This document shows, one piece after another, positions 17,616-25,639 of a stretch of 64,000 nucleotides of DNA. The notes under the pieces are model-generated. The model was not told where the DNA came from. It searched no databases and saw only the letters and a list, made by a program, of their open reading frames with translations. This DNA is from Aliivibrio finisterrensis_A. Lineage in GTDB: Bacteria > Pseudomonadota > Gammaproteobacteria > Enterobacterales > Vibrionaceae. Every line of letters begins with the position of its first letter. The first letter of the stretch is position 1. The stretch lies in assembly GCF_004167675.1 (NCBI RefSeq), contig NZ_SEZQ01000001.1, one strand, 5' to 3'. The translations under genes and the position numbers were made by a program.

Positions 17616-18736
17616 TGGAACAAAGGGATGTTAAGAAAATCAGCCTTATAATATCACTCTTAATGTGTGTGTGTGTTGTTGGGGCTGCTCTTGCTTATTA
17701 CATCAATTGGAAAGAGGTTGATACAGTAGGCGATAATGAAATTAATTCAATTTTCTCTCCGTCTAGTCATGCTTTCTTTGATCCTGTATTACCGGGAGCC
17801 CCTTTATCTTTTCCTAAAGACTTTGAAGAGCACACTTCGTTTCAGCATGAAAAATGGATGATGACAGTCAATGCGGTTGATCAAGAAGGTAATAGTCTAG
17901 GTATTCAATGGACGATGTTCCGTGTATCTAATGATGATCGAGAAACCAAAGGTTGGTTAGACCCTCGCTTGTATGTTGCAAAGGTAATTATAACCACTAA
18001 AAATGGGAAGTGGGTTGATGAGCGTTTAGCTAGGGGAGGGATTGGTCAAGCAGGGATTTCGCAAAGTCCATATCGAGTATGGATTGATAATTGGCATTGG
18101 CGCAGTTTAGGACAGGACCCATTTCCTGGGATTTTATCTGCTGACTCGGATCACTTTTCATTAAAGCTTTCTATTAATGCTAATGATAAACCAGTCCCAT
18201 TAGGTAATGGTGGTTACTCAAAAAAACACGACTTAATCCCAGTTGCATCACATGAATATATATTTCCCTTTGTAAACGTACGTGGAAACATGACTTTAGA
18301 TAACAAAGCTTATACCATTTCTGGTAAGGCAATTTTAGAGCATGAGTGGGCAAGTGGTTTTTTAGATGAGGATCAGCAAGGTTGGGATTGGTTTATTCTA
18401 AATCTCACTCAAGAGAGCAAGCTTCTTGTAGCGCAATATCGTCATAAAGAACAAGCTCCTTATATCTATGGTGCACTGCTTTACAACAATGGTGATTATG
18501 TTTCGTTGAGTGCTGATGACGTTACTTTACAAACATTACCAGCACGTAAGCTTAAGAATGGTCGTAAATTACCCCTTCAGTGGATCATTAATGTTCCTGA
18601 ATACAGGCTTAATTTAACTACTCAAGTGATGAGGAATGAGCAATGGCTTGATACGCTTATTCCATACTGGCAAGGCCCAATAACAACAACTGGTTCACAT
18701 CAAGTTACAGGATTTATGCAATTAACAGGATACTAA
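17615..18736 (+). CDS. AttH-like lipocalin/CrtC-type envelope protein
   Basis: A 373-residue membrane-anchored protein: uncleaved signal anchor at about residues 9-28, then a periplasmic part. The part with FQHEKWMMTVNAVDQEGNSLGIQWTMF, VWIDNWHW and GKAILEHEWAS belongs to the AttH/hydroxyneurosporene-synthase (CrtC) fold, a double lipocalin-like barrel that binds hydrophobic molecules. Start ATG 17615 overlaps the permease stop (TAATG). As the third gene of the operon it is the likely substrate carrier of the ABC system. The hydrophobic ligand is unknown. Confidence 0.85.
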   Translation: MEQRDVKKISLIISLLMCVCVVGAALAYYINWKEVDTVGDNEINSIFSPSSHAFFDPVLPGAPLSFPKDFEEHTSFQHEKWMMTVNAVDQEGNSLGIQWTMFRVSNDDRETKGWLDPRLYVAKVIITTKNGKWVDERLARGGIGQAGISQSPYRVWIDNWHWRSLGQDPFPGILSADSDHFSLKLSINANDKPVPLGNGGYSKKHDLIPVASHEYIFPFVNVRGNMTLDNKAYTISGKAILEHEWASGFLDEDQQGWDWFILNLTQESKLLVAQYRHKEQAPYIYGALLYNNGDYVSLSADDVTLQTLPARKLKNGRKLPLQWIINVPEYRLNLTTQVMRNEQWLDTLIPYWQGPITTTGSHQVTGFMQLTGY

Positions 18737-18829
18737 TTGTAAAAAAAGATTTTCGTTGCGAATAAAACATAGTATAACAGCTAACACATCGGTTTTTCCG
18801 AGCTTTTATCTCTGAAGAAGCGATTATTC

Positions 18830-18843
18830 TTGATCTAGAACAA
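18830..18843. promoter_or_regulatory. FNR-like site upstream of nhaA
   Basis: TTGATCTAGAACAA matches TTGAT-N4-ATCAA at 9 of 10 defined positions and lies about 60 bp before nhaA. A single match of this kind may be chance. Confidence 0.2.
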
Positions 18844-18901
18844 CGGGTAGACTTTTCTCTTCGTTTTTCAAAAACTAATTTTTATAAGTAAAGGACATCT
18901 T

Positions 18902-20053
18902 ATGAGTGATGTTATTAAGAATTTTTTCAAACTAGAATCTGCCGGCGGGATTCTATTAGTCATTGCAGCAGCGATTGCGATGATGGTTGCTAACTCTTCT
19001 TTAGCGCCAATGTACGATACGTTTTTACATTCTTACGTTGGTGGTATGTCTGTATCACATTGGATTAATGATGGCTTAATGGCTGTTTTCTTCCTTTTGA
19101 TTGGCTTAGAAGTAAAGCGTGAGTTACTTGAAGGTGCGTTAAAGTCAAAAGAAACAGCAATATTCCCTGCGATTGCCGCGGTTGGTGGCATGCTTGCTCC
19201 TGCGCTTGTTTACGTAGCTTTTAATATCGGTGACCCTGAAGCGTTATCTGGTTGGGCTATTCCTGCTGCAACAGACATTGCTTTTGCTTTAGGTATTATG
19301 GCACTGCTTGGTAACCGTGTTCCTGTGAGCTTAAAGGTGTTCTTACTTGCTCTTGCGATCATCGATGACCTTGGCGTTGTTGTTATTATTGCTTTCTTCT
19401 ACACCAGTGATCTTTCAGTACTTGCATTGATTATCGGTTTTGTTATGACAGGGGTCCTGTTCTTACTTAATGCGAAACATGTGTCTAAAATTCGTTGGTA
19501 CTTATTGGTTGGTTTTATCTTATGGGTAAGCGTACTTCAATCAGGTGTTCATGCGACGTTAGCGGGTGTGGTACTTGGTTTTGCTATCCCACTGAAAGGC
19601 AATAAAGGTGAGCGTTCTCCATTGAAACATATGGAACATGCACTTCATCCTTATGTGGCATTCTTGATTTTGCCAATATTTGCTTTTGCCAATGCTGGTA
19701 TTTCATTAGAAGGTGTATCACTTGACAGCCTAAGCACAACGTTACCATTGGGTGTTGCATTTGGTCTGCTTATTGGTAAGCCACTTGGTATCTTTAGCTT
19801 TAGTTATATTGCGGTTAAATCAGGTGTAGCGAAACTACCAACTGGCGTAAATATGATACATATCTTCGCGGTATCGGTGTTATGTGGTATTGGTTTTACT
19901 ATGTCAATCTTCATCTCATCGCTTGCATTTGGTAGCGCATACCCTGAGTTTGATAAGTTAGCACGTTTAGGTATCTTAATGGGCTCTACTTTAGCTGCAG
20001 TGATTGGTTATATTTTATTAAGTGTTTCACTGCCTAAAAAAGCCAAAGCATAA
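18902..20053 (+). CDS. nhaA: Na+/H+ antiporter NhaA
   Basis: Electrogenic 2H+/Na+ exchanger of the inner membrane that removes Na+ at alkaline pH. The 383 residues hold the key acidic residues: Asp125 in PAATDIAFALGIMALLG (E. coli Asp133) and the Asp155-Asp156 pair in LAIIDDLGVVVII (E. coli 163/164). The N-terminal FFKLESAGGILL is typical. ATG 18902 follows AAAGGACATCTT. The gene is monocistronic, with a 165-bp leader in front and a strong terminator behind. Confidence 0.97.
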   Translation: MSDVIKNFFKLESAGGILLVIAAAIAMMVANSSLAPMYDTFLHSYVGGMSVSHWINDGLMAVFFLLIGLEVKRELLEGALKSKETAIFPAIAAVGGMLAPALVYVAFNIGDPEALSGWAIPAATDIAFALGIMALLGNRVPVSLKVFLLALAIIDDLGVVVIIAFFYTSDLSVLALIIGFVMTGVLFLLNAKHVSKIRWYLLVGFILWVSVLQSGVHATLAGVVLGFAIPLKGNKGERSPLKHMEHALHPYVAFLILPIFAFANAGISLEGVSLDSLSTTLPLGVAFGLLIGKPLGIFSFSYIAVKSGVAKLPTGVNMIHIFAVSVLCGIGFTMSIFISSLAFGSAYPEFDKLARLGILMGSTLAAVIGYILLSVSLPKKAKA

Positions 20054-20079
20054 AAGCAGAATTAACGTTTAAAAATAAG

Positions 20080-20109
20080 AACACCTCGCATTATGCGGGG
20101 TGTTTTTTT
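20080..20109 (+). terminator. Terminator of nhaA
   Basis: AACACCTCGCA pairs with TGCGGGGTGTT (one G-U), loop of 3 nt, followed by seven T residues. Confidence 0.85.
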
Positions 20110-20121
20110 ATCTAGAACATA

Positions 20122-20296
20122 ATACCAATCGTAGTAAATAACTGAATATCCTAGCTAGTTAAAACGCTCGATAACTTCGTTGGGATTTTTGATTGTAGAA
20201 TAACTACTTATCAAAACTATTTATTGAAAAGTGCCGCCTTGTTCTCAAGCCTTTTTCCTTCGCTATTTCTGGTCACTTACTTACTGTGATTGGTAT
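20122..20296. repeat. MITE-like intergenic repeat with terminal inverted repeats
   Basis: A 175-bp block starts ATACCAATCGTAGTAAATAA and ends with the complement of ATACCAATCACAGTAAGTAA, so 17 of 20 terminal positions are inverted repeats. It has no coding capacity. The outer 20 bp (20277-20296) recur exactly at 59357-59376 downstream of adhE, and the 9-bp tip GATTGGTAT recurs at 31157 and 33349, also intergenic. This fits a non-autonomous mobile repeat. No clear target-site duplication is visible. Confidence 0.6.
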
Positions 20297-20302
20297 AAAC
20301 AA

Positions 20303-20563
20303 AAAAAAGCCCAAACAAAAAATTGAATGGGCAAAAAGGAATATAAGGAATTATGAAAAAGCTATAGTTGATAAGATAAAATTTGGCGGCCTGCTAAATT
20401 TCAGTTGTTTATTATCAACGGGTACTAATTGAGACTTACGATAATTTGTTTAGTTCAAAAAAAATTCGTTTTTTTCATTTATTTTTTGAATAGCGAGATT
20501 TTAATCTTTCTAATTAAAGAAAAACCCACTATCGATAAGCGCCAAAATGGCAGATAGTGGGTT
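20303..20563. other. Intergenic region rich in inverted repeats; candidate small RNA locus
   Basis: The region holds four structures. First, GCCCA/TGGGC (about 20308-20332), followed on the minus strand by a run of eight T residues. Second, a two-tier hairpin at 20367-20419 (8-bp GTTGATAA/TTATCAAC outside; 9-bp AAATTTGGC/GCTAAATTT inside). Third, an AT hairpin TTCAAAAAA/TTTTTTGAA near 20454-20490. Fourth, a perfect 11-bp stem AACCCACTATC/GATAGTGGGTT (20523-20533 with 20553-20563), followed by T-rich sequence on the minus strand. There is no minus-strand gene for the two minus-strand terminators to serve. A plus-strand mini-ORF of four codons (MKKL, 20353-20367) has an AAGGA site. No -10/-35 pair was convincing. 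Confidence 0.35.
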
Positions 20564-20783
20564 ACTTGAATTAATCAAGAAAAAGCAGTGGAATTATGAA
20601 CATAAATTCAGACTCTCACTTATTGAGAAAGTTCAAAATAAAATTCAAATAGAGAGAAAAAGTGAAGATACTTCCATTTTTTTCTCTAAAATTGGCGGCA
20701 CACATCCAACCACTCACTATTTTGACGAAAATTGTCATAAATCGGATGCGAACTGGATAAGAACCTTTTATCCTAGAAGGTAA
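20547..20783 (+). CDS. Doubtful small hypothetical ORF upstream of fabV
   Basis: A 78-residue frame rich in Lys, Asn and aromatic residues with no recognisable domain, signal or membrane segment. The ATG lies in the loop of an 11-bp hairpin and has no ribosome-binding site. It ends 21 nt before fabV. It may be chance; I list it because the reading frame fills an otherwise unexplained interval. Confidence 0.2.
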   Translation: MADSGLLELIKKKQWNYEHKFRLSLIEKVQNKIQIERKSEDTSIFFSKIGGTHPTTHYFDENCHKSDANWIRTFYPRR

Positions 20784-20804
20784 TTATTAAAAGGAAAGTT
20801 GAAC

Positions 20805-22007
20805 ATGATCATCAAACCTAGAATTCGTGGATTCATTTGTACAACCACTCACCCAATTGGTTGTGAGCAAAACGTGAAAGAACAAATTGCCCTAACTAAA
20901 GCGCAAGGCCCAATTGCTAACGCACCTAAACGTGTTTTAGTTGTTGGCTCTTCAAGTGGCTATGGTCTTTCTTCTCGTATTACAGCTGCTTTTGGTGGTG
21001 GTGCATCAACAATTGGTGTTTTCTTTGAGAAAGCAGGCACTGAGAAGAAGCCAGGTACTGCAGGTTGGTACAACTCAGCGGCATTTGATAAGTTTGCTAA
21101 AGAAGAAGGCCTATACTCTAAGAGTTTAAATGGCGATGCGTTCTCTAACGAAGCAAAACAGAAAACAATCGACTTAATTAAAGAAGATTTGGGCCAGATT
21201 GATATGGTGGTTTACTCTCTGGCTTCTCCAGTGCGTAAAATGCCAGAAACAGGTGAAGTTATTCGTTCTTCACTAAAACCTATTGGTGAGACGTACACAG
21301 CGACGGCTGTTGATACCAATAAAGATGCGATCATTGAAGCATCAGTTGAGCCTGCGACAGAACAAGAAATCCAAGACACAGTTACCGTAATGGGTGGCGA
21401 GGATTGGGAACTGTGGATGAGCGCATTATCTGAAGCGGGTGTTTTAGCTGATGGTTGTAAGACAGTTGCGTACAGCTACATCGGTACTGAGTTAACGTGG
21501 CCTATCTACTGGGACGGCGCGTTGGGTAAAGCGAAGATGGATCTAGATCGTGCAGCGGCAGCGCTAAACGAGAAACTTTCAGCGACAGGTGGCACGGCAA
21601 ACGTTGCTGTTCTTAAGTCAGTAGTGACTCAAGCAAGTTCTGCGATCCCTGTTATGCCTCTTTATATCGCAATGGTATTTAAGAAGATGCGTGAAGAAGG
21701 CGTACATGAAGGTTGCCAAGAGCAAATTTTACGTATGTTTAGCCAACGGTTATACAAAGAAGATGGTTCTGTTCCAGAAGTGGATGATCAAAACCGTCTA
21801 CGTTTGGATGACTGGGAGCTTCGTGAAGACATTCAAAAGCACTGTCGTGAGCTATGGCCACAAGTAACGACTGAGAACCTAAAAGACTTAACAGACTATG
21901 TTGAGTATAAAGAAGAGTTCTTAAAACTGTTCGGCTTTGGTGTTGAAGGTGTTGATTACGACGCTGACGTAAACCCAATGGTTGAGTTTGATGTTGCTGA
22001 TATCTAA
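20805..22007 (+). CDS. fabV: Enoyl-[acyl-carrier-protein] reductase FabV
   Basis: NADH-dependent trans-2-enoyl-ACP/CoA reductase for the last step of each fatty-acid elongation cycle. It is the vibrio-type isozyme that resists triclosan. It has 400 residues. The N-terminus MIIKPRIRGFICTTTHPIGC, the Rossmann loop VLVVGSSSGYGLSSRI (about 45-60) and the extended active site with Tyr-x8-Lys (YWDGALGKAK, about 235-244) are characteristic. The start is ATG 20805 with AAGGAAAG upstream. The TTG two codons before overlaps that site. Monocistronic. Confidence 0.96.
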   Translation: MIIKPRIRGFICTTTHPIGCEQNVKEQIALTKAQGPIANAPKRVLVVGSSSGYGLSSRITAAFGGGASTIGVFFEKAGTEKKPGTAGWYNSAAFDKFAKEEGLYSKSLNGDAFSNEAKQKTIDLIKEDLGQIDMVVYSLASPVRKMPETGEVIRSSLKPIGETYTATAVDTNKDAIIEASVEPATEQEIQDTVTVMGGEDWELWMSALSEAGVLADGCKTVAYSYIGTELTWPIYWDGALGKAKMDLDRAAAALNEKLSATGGTANVAVLKSVVTQASSAIPVMPLYIAMVFKKMREEGVHEGCQEQILRMFSQRLYKEDGSVPEVDDQNRLRLDDWELREDIQKHCRELWPQVTTENLKDLTDYVEYKEEFLKLFGFGVEGVDYDADVNPMVEFDVADI

Positions 22008-22040
22008 TTTCTAAATAATTAGTTAATAGCAGGCAAAATA

Positions 22041-22073
22041 AAACCCAGAGTGAGTAATCATTCTGGGTTTTTT
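22041..22073. terminator. Bidirectional terminator between fabV and the AspT-type gene
   Basis: AAACCCAGAGTGA pairs with TCATTCTGGGTTT (one G-U), loop GTAA, with T residues after it on the plus strand and A residues before it. Confidence 0.8.
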
Positions 22074-22124
22074 ATTGCTTATCGTTTATTGCAATTTATA
22101 TATGTTGGTTCTTATATATTAGCG

Positions 22125-23807
22125 TTATGCTAGCAATATCATGATGGTACCTGCAACGGTCATCAGAATATTCGCAATGGCATAAGTACCCGCATAGCCT
22201 AGTGCTGGAATGGTACTGCGAGCGTGCTCGTTAACAACATCCATTGCAGGTCCACAAGTTCGCGCACCTATGATGGCACCAATCAATAATGCGCGGTTCA
22301 TATTTAGGATATAAGCCCCAACAAGGTAGGCAAGAATTACGGGAATAACACTGACTATTAATGCCGCGGCTAATACTTTAAGACCATCTTCTGAGAAGTA
22401 TTCAATAATATTACCACCCGCACTGAGTCCAATACCCACCATGAAAACGAGTAAACCGAGGTTTTTGGTCATATTTAGTGCCCCTTGAGGTACATAACCA
22501 AAGGTGGGGTGATTTGCTCGTAAGAAGCCTAAAGTGATCCCTGAGATCAATAAGCCAACCGCATTACCTAACCCAAAGGTCACTTGTCCAAAGCTCATTG
22601 TGATCATACCAAACATGATCCCAAGTATAAAAAAGCTACAGAACGCTAGTAGATCTGATACCTGGCTATGGATGGAGATAAAGCCAATTTTGTCAGCAAT
22701 ATGGTGAACTTTACTTTTCTCACCACTTACCTGAAGGATGTCTCCTTTTGCGAGTACGATATCATGCTCAATTGGCATTTCAATTTGCGCTCGAACCACC
22801 CGGTTTAGGAAGCAACCGTATTCAGATAAATTTAATTCAGATAGGCGCTTGCCCGCAATATTGTCATTTTTTACTACTATCTCTTCTTCAGCAATACGCA
22901 AATCTAATAGGTTGCGATCAAATACTTCTTTGCCGTTTCTGAAACTTGGATCAAGACGGGCATGACTGTCTGGGTATCCAACAAGAGCGATTTCGTCACT
23001 TTGCTGCAAAATATAATCGCCATCTGGGTTCGCAAGAATACCATTACGACGAATGCGCTCAATGTGACAGCCTGTTTGGCGGTGAATGCCTAGCTCACGT
23101 AAGTTTTTACCATCTGTCCAGTCGATGAGTTCTTGGCCAACACGGTAAGCACGAATAATAGGGAGATAAACTTTTCGTTGACCAGCGCTGCCTATTCCTC
23201 GTTCTTGAGCAATTTGCATTGCACTGTCTTGTAGATTTTGCTTTTGCAATTGAGGCAGTAAACGAGCCAATAAAATTAAGCTAGTTAAGCCAATTAAATA
23301 AGAAAAGGCATAACCAACGCTTAGGTTATCAATTACTTTACTAAACTCTACGCCTTCAGGAAGCGAGGCTAAACCAGAATTCAACGCATCTTTAGCGCCC
23401 ACTAATACTGGAGTAGCGGTAAGCGCTCCTGCCATCATACCTGTCGAAAGACCGTAATCCAGTTCGAAGTAATGACCCGTTAAAAAGCTGAGCCCGACAG
23501 CAGAGGTTAATACAACCAATACTAATAATAGGTAGTGTTTACCATCACGTAGGAAGATACCAAAGAAGTTTGGCCCAGCTTCAATACCTACGCAAAAAAT
23601 AAATAACATGAACCCGATATTGAGAGAGTCTGCACTAAAAGTATAGCCAAGACTTCCCATAAAGAGGGCGGTGATAAGAACACCAATAGAACTGCCTAAT
23701 TGAAAGCTACCGATTTTAACTTTAGCGATAAATAAGCCGAGTGCGAGAACAACGAATAAAAGTAAGATATCGTTTTGCGATAACAAGGTCGCAACATCAA
23801 TGTTCAC
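22125..23807 (-). CDS. AspT/YbjL-family putative antiporter with two TrkA-C domains
   Basis: A 560-residue transporter of the aspartate:alanine exchanger family. Two hydrophobic halves (about 1-190 and 375-560) flank two cytoplasmic TrkA-C/RCK-C domains (about 205-370; for example LRELGIHRQTGCHIERIRRNG and KRLSELNLSEYGCFLNRVVRA). The repeated family motif appears as GALTATPVLVGAKDAL and GARTCGPAMDVVNEHA. It is the same length as E. coli YbjL, which also lies close to grxA as the gene does here. The start is GTG 23807. A terminator separates it from grxA, so it has its own promoter. Substrate unproven; a dicarboxylate or amino acid is likely. Confidence 0.88.
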   Translation of the reverse strand: MNIDVATLLSQNDILLLFVVLALGLFIAKVKIGSFQLGSSIGVLITALFMGSLGYTFSADSLNIGFMLFIFCVGIEAGPNFFGIFLRDGKHYLLLVLVVLTSAVGLSFLTGHYFELDYGLSTGMMAGALTATPVLVGAKDALNSGLASLPEGVEFSKVIDNLSVGYAFSYLIGLTSLILLARLLPQLQKQNLQDSAMQIAQERGIGSAGQRKVYLPIIRAYRVGQELIDWTDGKNLRELGIHRQTGCHIERIRRNGILANPDGDYILQQSDEIALVGYPDSHARLDPSFRNGKEVFDRNLLDLRIAEEEIVVKNDNIAGKRLSELNLSEYGCFLNRVVRAQIEMPIEHDIVLAKGDILQVSGEKSKVHHIADKIGFISIHSQVSDLLAFCSFFILGIMFGMITMSFGQVTFGLGNAVGLLISGITLGFLRANHPTFGYVPQGALNMTKNLGLLVFMVGIGLSAGGNIIEYFSEDGLKVLAAALIVSVIPVILAYLVGAYILNMNRALLIGAIIGARTCGPAMDVVNEHARSTIPALGYAGTYAIANILMTVAGTIMILLA

Positions 23808-23894
23808 TGTATTTTGCCTGAAATATTGAAGAAGAAAGTGTGATGCAAGTCTAACTTAAAAATGGCGAATGTATAACCATATTTATAAAGAAAA

Positions 23895-23927
23895 TGAAAA
23901 AAAAATCACCGCTAAAGAGCGGTGATT
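23895..23927 (-). terminator. Terminator of grxA
   Basis: On the minus strand, AATCACCGCT and AGCGGTGATT form a perfect 10-bp stem with a 4-nt loop, followed by a long T run. Confidence 0.85.
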
Positions 23928-23953
23928 GAAAGTTCATTCGGCTAGGTTATCTA

Positions 23954-24217
23954 TTAATCAAATAGACCTAGTTTTTCTTTTGCATATGCTTCAAATTCAG
24001 TACAGCCACCAATGTGCTCTTGGTCGATAAAAATTTGTGGAACCGTATCCACTGGCTTACCTACTGTCTTTTCTAAATCTGCTTTAGAAATACCTTCAGC
24101 GTGAATATCAACATAGCGATAGTTAAAATCGTCACGTTTTTCTTTTAGTGTATCAGCGTGCTCTTTTGCACGAACACAGAATGGGCAACCAGGACGACCA
24201 AAAATAACAACAAACAT
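23954..24217 (-). CDS. grxA: Glutaredoxin 1 (GrxA)
   Basis: Small dithiol glutaredoxin (87 residues) that uses glutathione to reduce disulfides in ribonucleotide reductase, OxyR and other proteins. Active site Cys11-Pro-Phe-Cys14 lies in VVIFGRPGCPFCVRAK. The conserved TVPQIFIDQEHIGG (about 58-71) holds the cis-Pro and glutathione-binding residues. Close along its length to E. coli GrxA. Monocistronic with its own terminator. No OxyR site was identified. Confidence 0.96.
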   Translation of the reverse strand: MFVVIFGRPGCPFCVRAKEHADTLKEKRDDFNYRYVDIHAEGISKADLEKTVGKPVDTVPQIFIDQEHIGGCTEFEAYAKEKLGLFD

Positions 24218-24392
24218 AGTGTTAACTCCAAAAAAATTAGTAACGTATGCGTAATACTCGCAATCAATAAGTACACTATGCCTGTTGATTTAAACAAAGT
24301 AAAGATGGTTTTACCTCTTTAATTGATAGGTGCTACCTATTAATTTTGACTTTTTTGTATACAGAAAAACGACTGAAATTAATTAGATTTAT

Positions 24393-24423
24393 AAAAAAAG
24401 AACCGACAATAGAGTCAGTTCTT
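24393..24423 (-). terminator. Terminator of hexR
   Basis: On the minus strand, AAGAACTGAC pairs with GTCGGTTCTT (one G-U), 6-nt loop, followed by seven T residues. Confidence 0.8.
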
Positions 24424-24453
24424 ATAATAAAACTAGAGCCTGAAAAATTAAGA

Positions 24454-25311
24454 CTAGTGTGAAATGTTGTCTTTTTTATAACGAGAATCTTTTAATGCGT
24501 CTTTAACTCGCTTTAAGTTATCTCTAAAACCAGCGCCGCGACGAAGGGTAAAGCCTGTTGCTAATACATCGATAACCGTCATTTGTACTACACGGCTCGC
24601 CATTGGCATATATACATCGGTATCTTCGGGAACATCTAAGCAAATGGCTAAGGATGCCATTTTTTCAAGAGGAGAGTCTTTTGCTGTAATAGCAATAACT
24701 GTAGCGCCATTAGATTTAGCTAGTTCAGCAATCTCGACCAGGCTTTTGGTGCGACCTGTGTGTGAGATAAGAACGACTACGTCATTTTCAGTACTGTTAA
24801 TACAGCTCATGCGTTGCATTACAATATCATCGAAACAGGTAATTGGAATATTGAAGCGGAAGAATTTATTCATCGCATCATGAGCGACAGAAGCCGATGC
24901 ACCGAGACCGAAGAAAGAGATTTTTTTTGCTTGAGTTAATAAATCAACAGCGCGGTTTACTTGCATTGGATCTAGACTGTTTTTTGCAACATCTAAACAA
25001 GCCATTGTTGATTCAAAAATCTTATGAGTATAGGCATCAGGGCCGTCATTTTCTTCAACATTACGGTTGACGTAAGGTGTGCCATTCGCCAAGCTTTGAG
25101 CTAAATGCAGTTTAAAATCAGGAAATCCTTTAGTGTCCAAGCGGCGACAAAAACGGTTAACGGTAGGCTCACTTACATCTGCCATTTTTGCTAATGTCGC
25201 AATGCTAGAGTGAATGGCGGTTTGCGGTGATGCCATGATAACTTCAGCAACTTTACGTTCTGATTTACTGAAGTTATCTAAATTATTCTGTATTTTTTCA
25301 ATCGTATTCAT
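24454..25311 (-). CDS. hexR: HexR, RpiR-family regulator of central carbon metabolism
   Basis: The N-terminal RpiR helix-turn-helix (about 1-77, KMADVSEPTVNRFCRRL) and C-terminal SIS sugar-phosphate-binding domain (about 125-255, KISFFGLGASASVAHDA, DVVVLISHTGRTKSLVE) match HexR closely, including the FPDFKLHLAQSLANGTPYVNRNV linker. HexR senses 2-keto-3-deoxy-6-phosphogluconate. In gammaproteobacteria it controls genes such as zwf, edd-eda, gapA and adhE. Two candidate HexR boxes lie in this window, upstream of gapA and adhE. The gene is preceded by a 14-bp leader hairpin. Confidence 0.95.
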   Translation of the reverse strand: MNTIEKIQNNLDNFSKSERKVAEVIMASPQTAIHSSIATLAKMADVSEPTVNRFCRRLDTKGFPDFKLHLAQSLANGTPYVNRNVEENDGPDAYTHKIFESTMACLDVAKNSLDPMQVNRAVDLLTQAKKISFFGLGASASVAHDAMNKFFRFNIPITCFDDIVMQRMSCINSTENDVVVLISHTGRTKSLVEIAELAKSNGATVIAITAKDSPLEKMASLAICLDVPEDTDVYMPMASRVVQMTVIDVLATGFTLRRGAGFRDNLKRVKDALKDSRYKKDNISH

Positions 25312-25344
25312 AGTCGCTCTTCTTACATCCTACCCTTGGTATAA

Positions 25345-25377
25345 CCTTAGCCAGAATAGTGAGTATTCTGGTTAAGG
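25345..25377 (-). promoter_or_regulatory. Long hairpin in the hexR leader
   Basis: CCTTAGCCAGAATA and TATTCTGGTTAAGG pair over 14 bp (one G-U) around a 5-nt loop. It lies 34 bp upstream of the hexR start codon. No T run follows on either strand, so it is not a standard terminator. It could be an operator or an mRNA leader structure. Confidence 0.5.
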
Positions 25378-25584
25378 CTATAACGCTGTTATCTATATTT
25401 AGTATATACGTTTGTATTGTTTGCCTCTAACAAATGACGAAGTTGAGTGTATTTTTATAACAATAGTATGACAGATCTCTAAAAAAACTTTCAATTTAGA
25501 AAGTCTATTTGAGTGAATAGATATCATTAATGCCCAATAATGCGGTTTTTTGTGATTAAATTTCAAATTTGAAGGAAAATAATT
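25378..25584. other. Remaining hexR-panP intergenic DNA
   Basis: AT-rich sequence between the hexR leader hairpin and the panP terminator. I see no gene, repeat or convincing operator. The hexR promoter presumably lies here. Confidence 0.3.
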
Positions 25585-25621
25585 ACAAAAAAGGCGACTT
25601 TATGTGGATAAAGTCGCCTTT
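25585..25621 (-). terminator. Terminator of panP
   Basis: On the minus strand, a 14-bp stem AAAGGCGACTTTAT/ATAAAGTCGCCTTT is followed by TTTTTTG. It lies 19 bp after the panP stop codon. A similar AAAGGCGAC stem terminates gapA. Confidence 0.85.
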
Positions 25622-25639
25622 GAATTTCAAGCTATATTA

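Noticed and set aside
18737..18901. Na+ or Li+ riboswitch in the nhaA leader
   Set aside because: Only small hairpins are visible, and I could not match any known riboswitch core with confidence.
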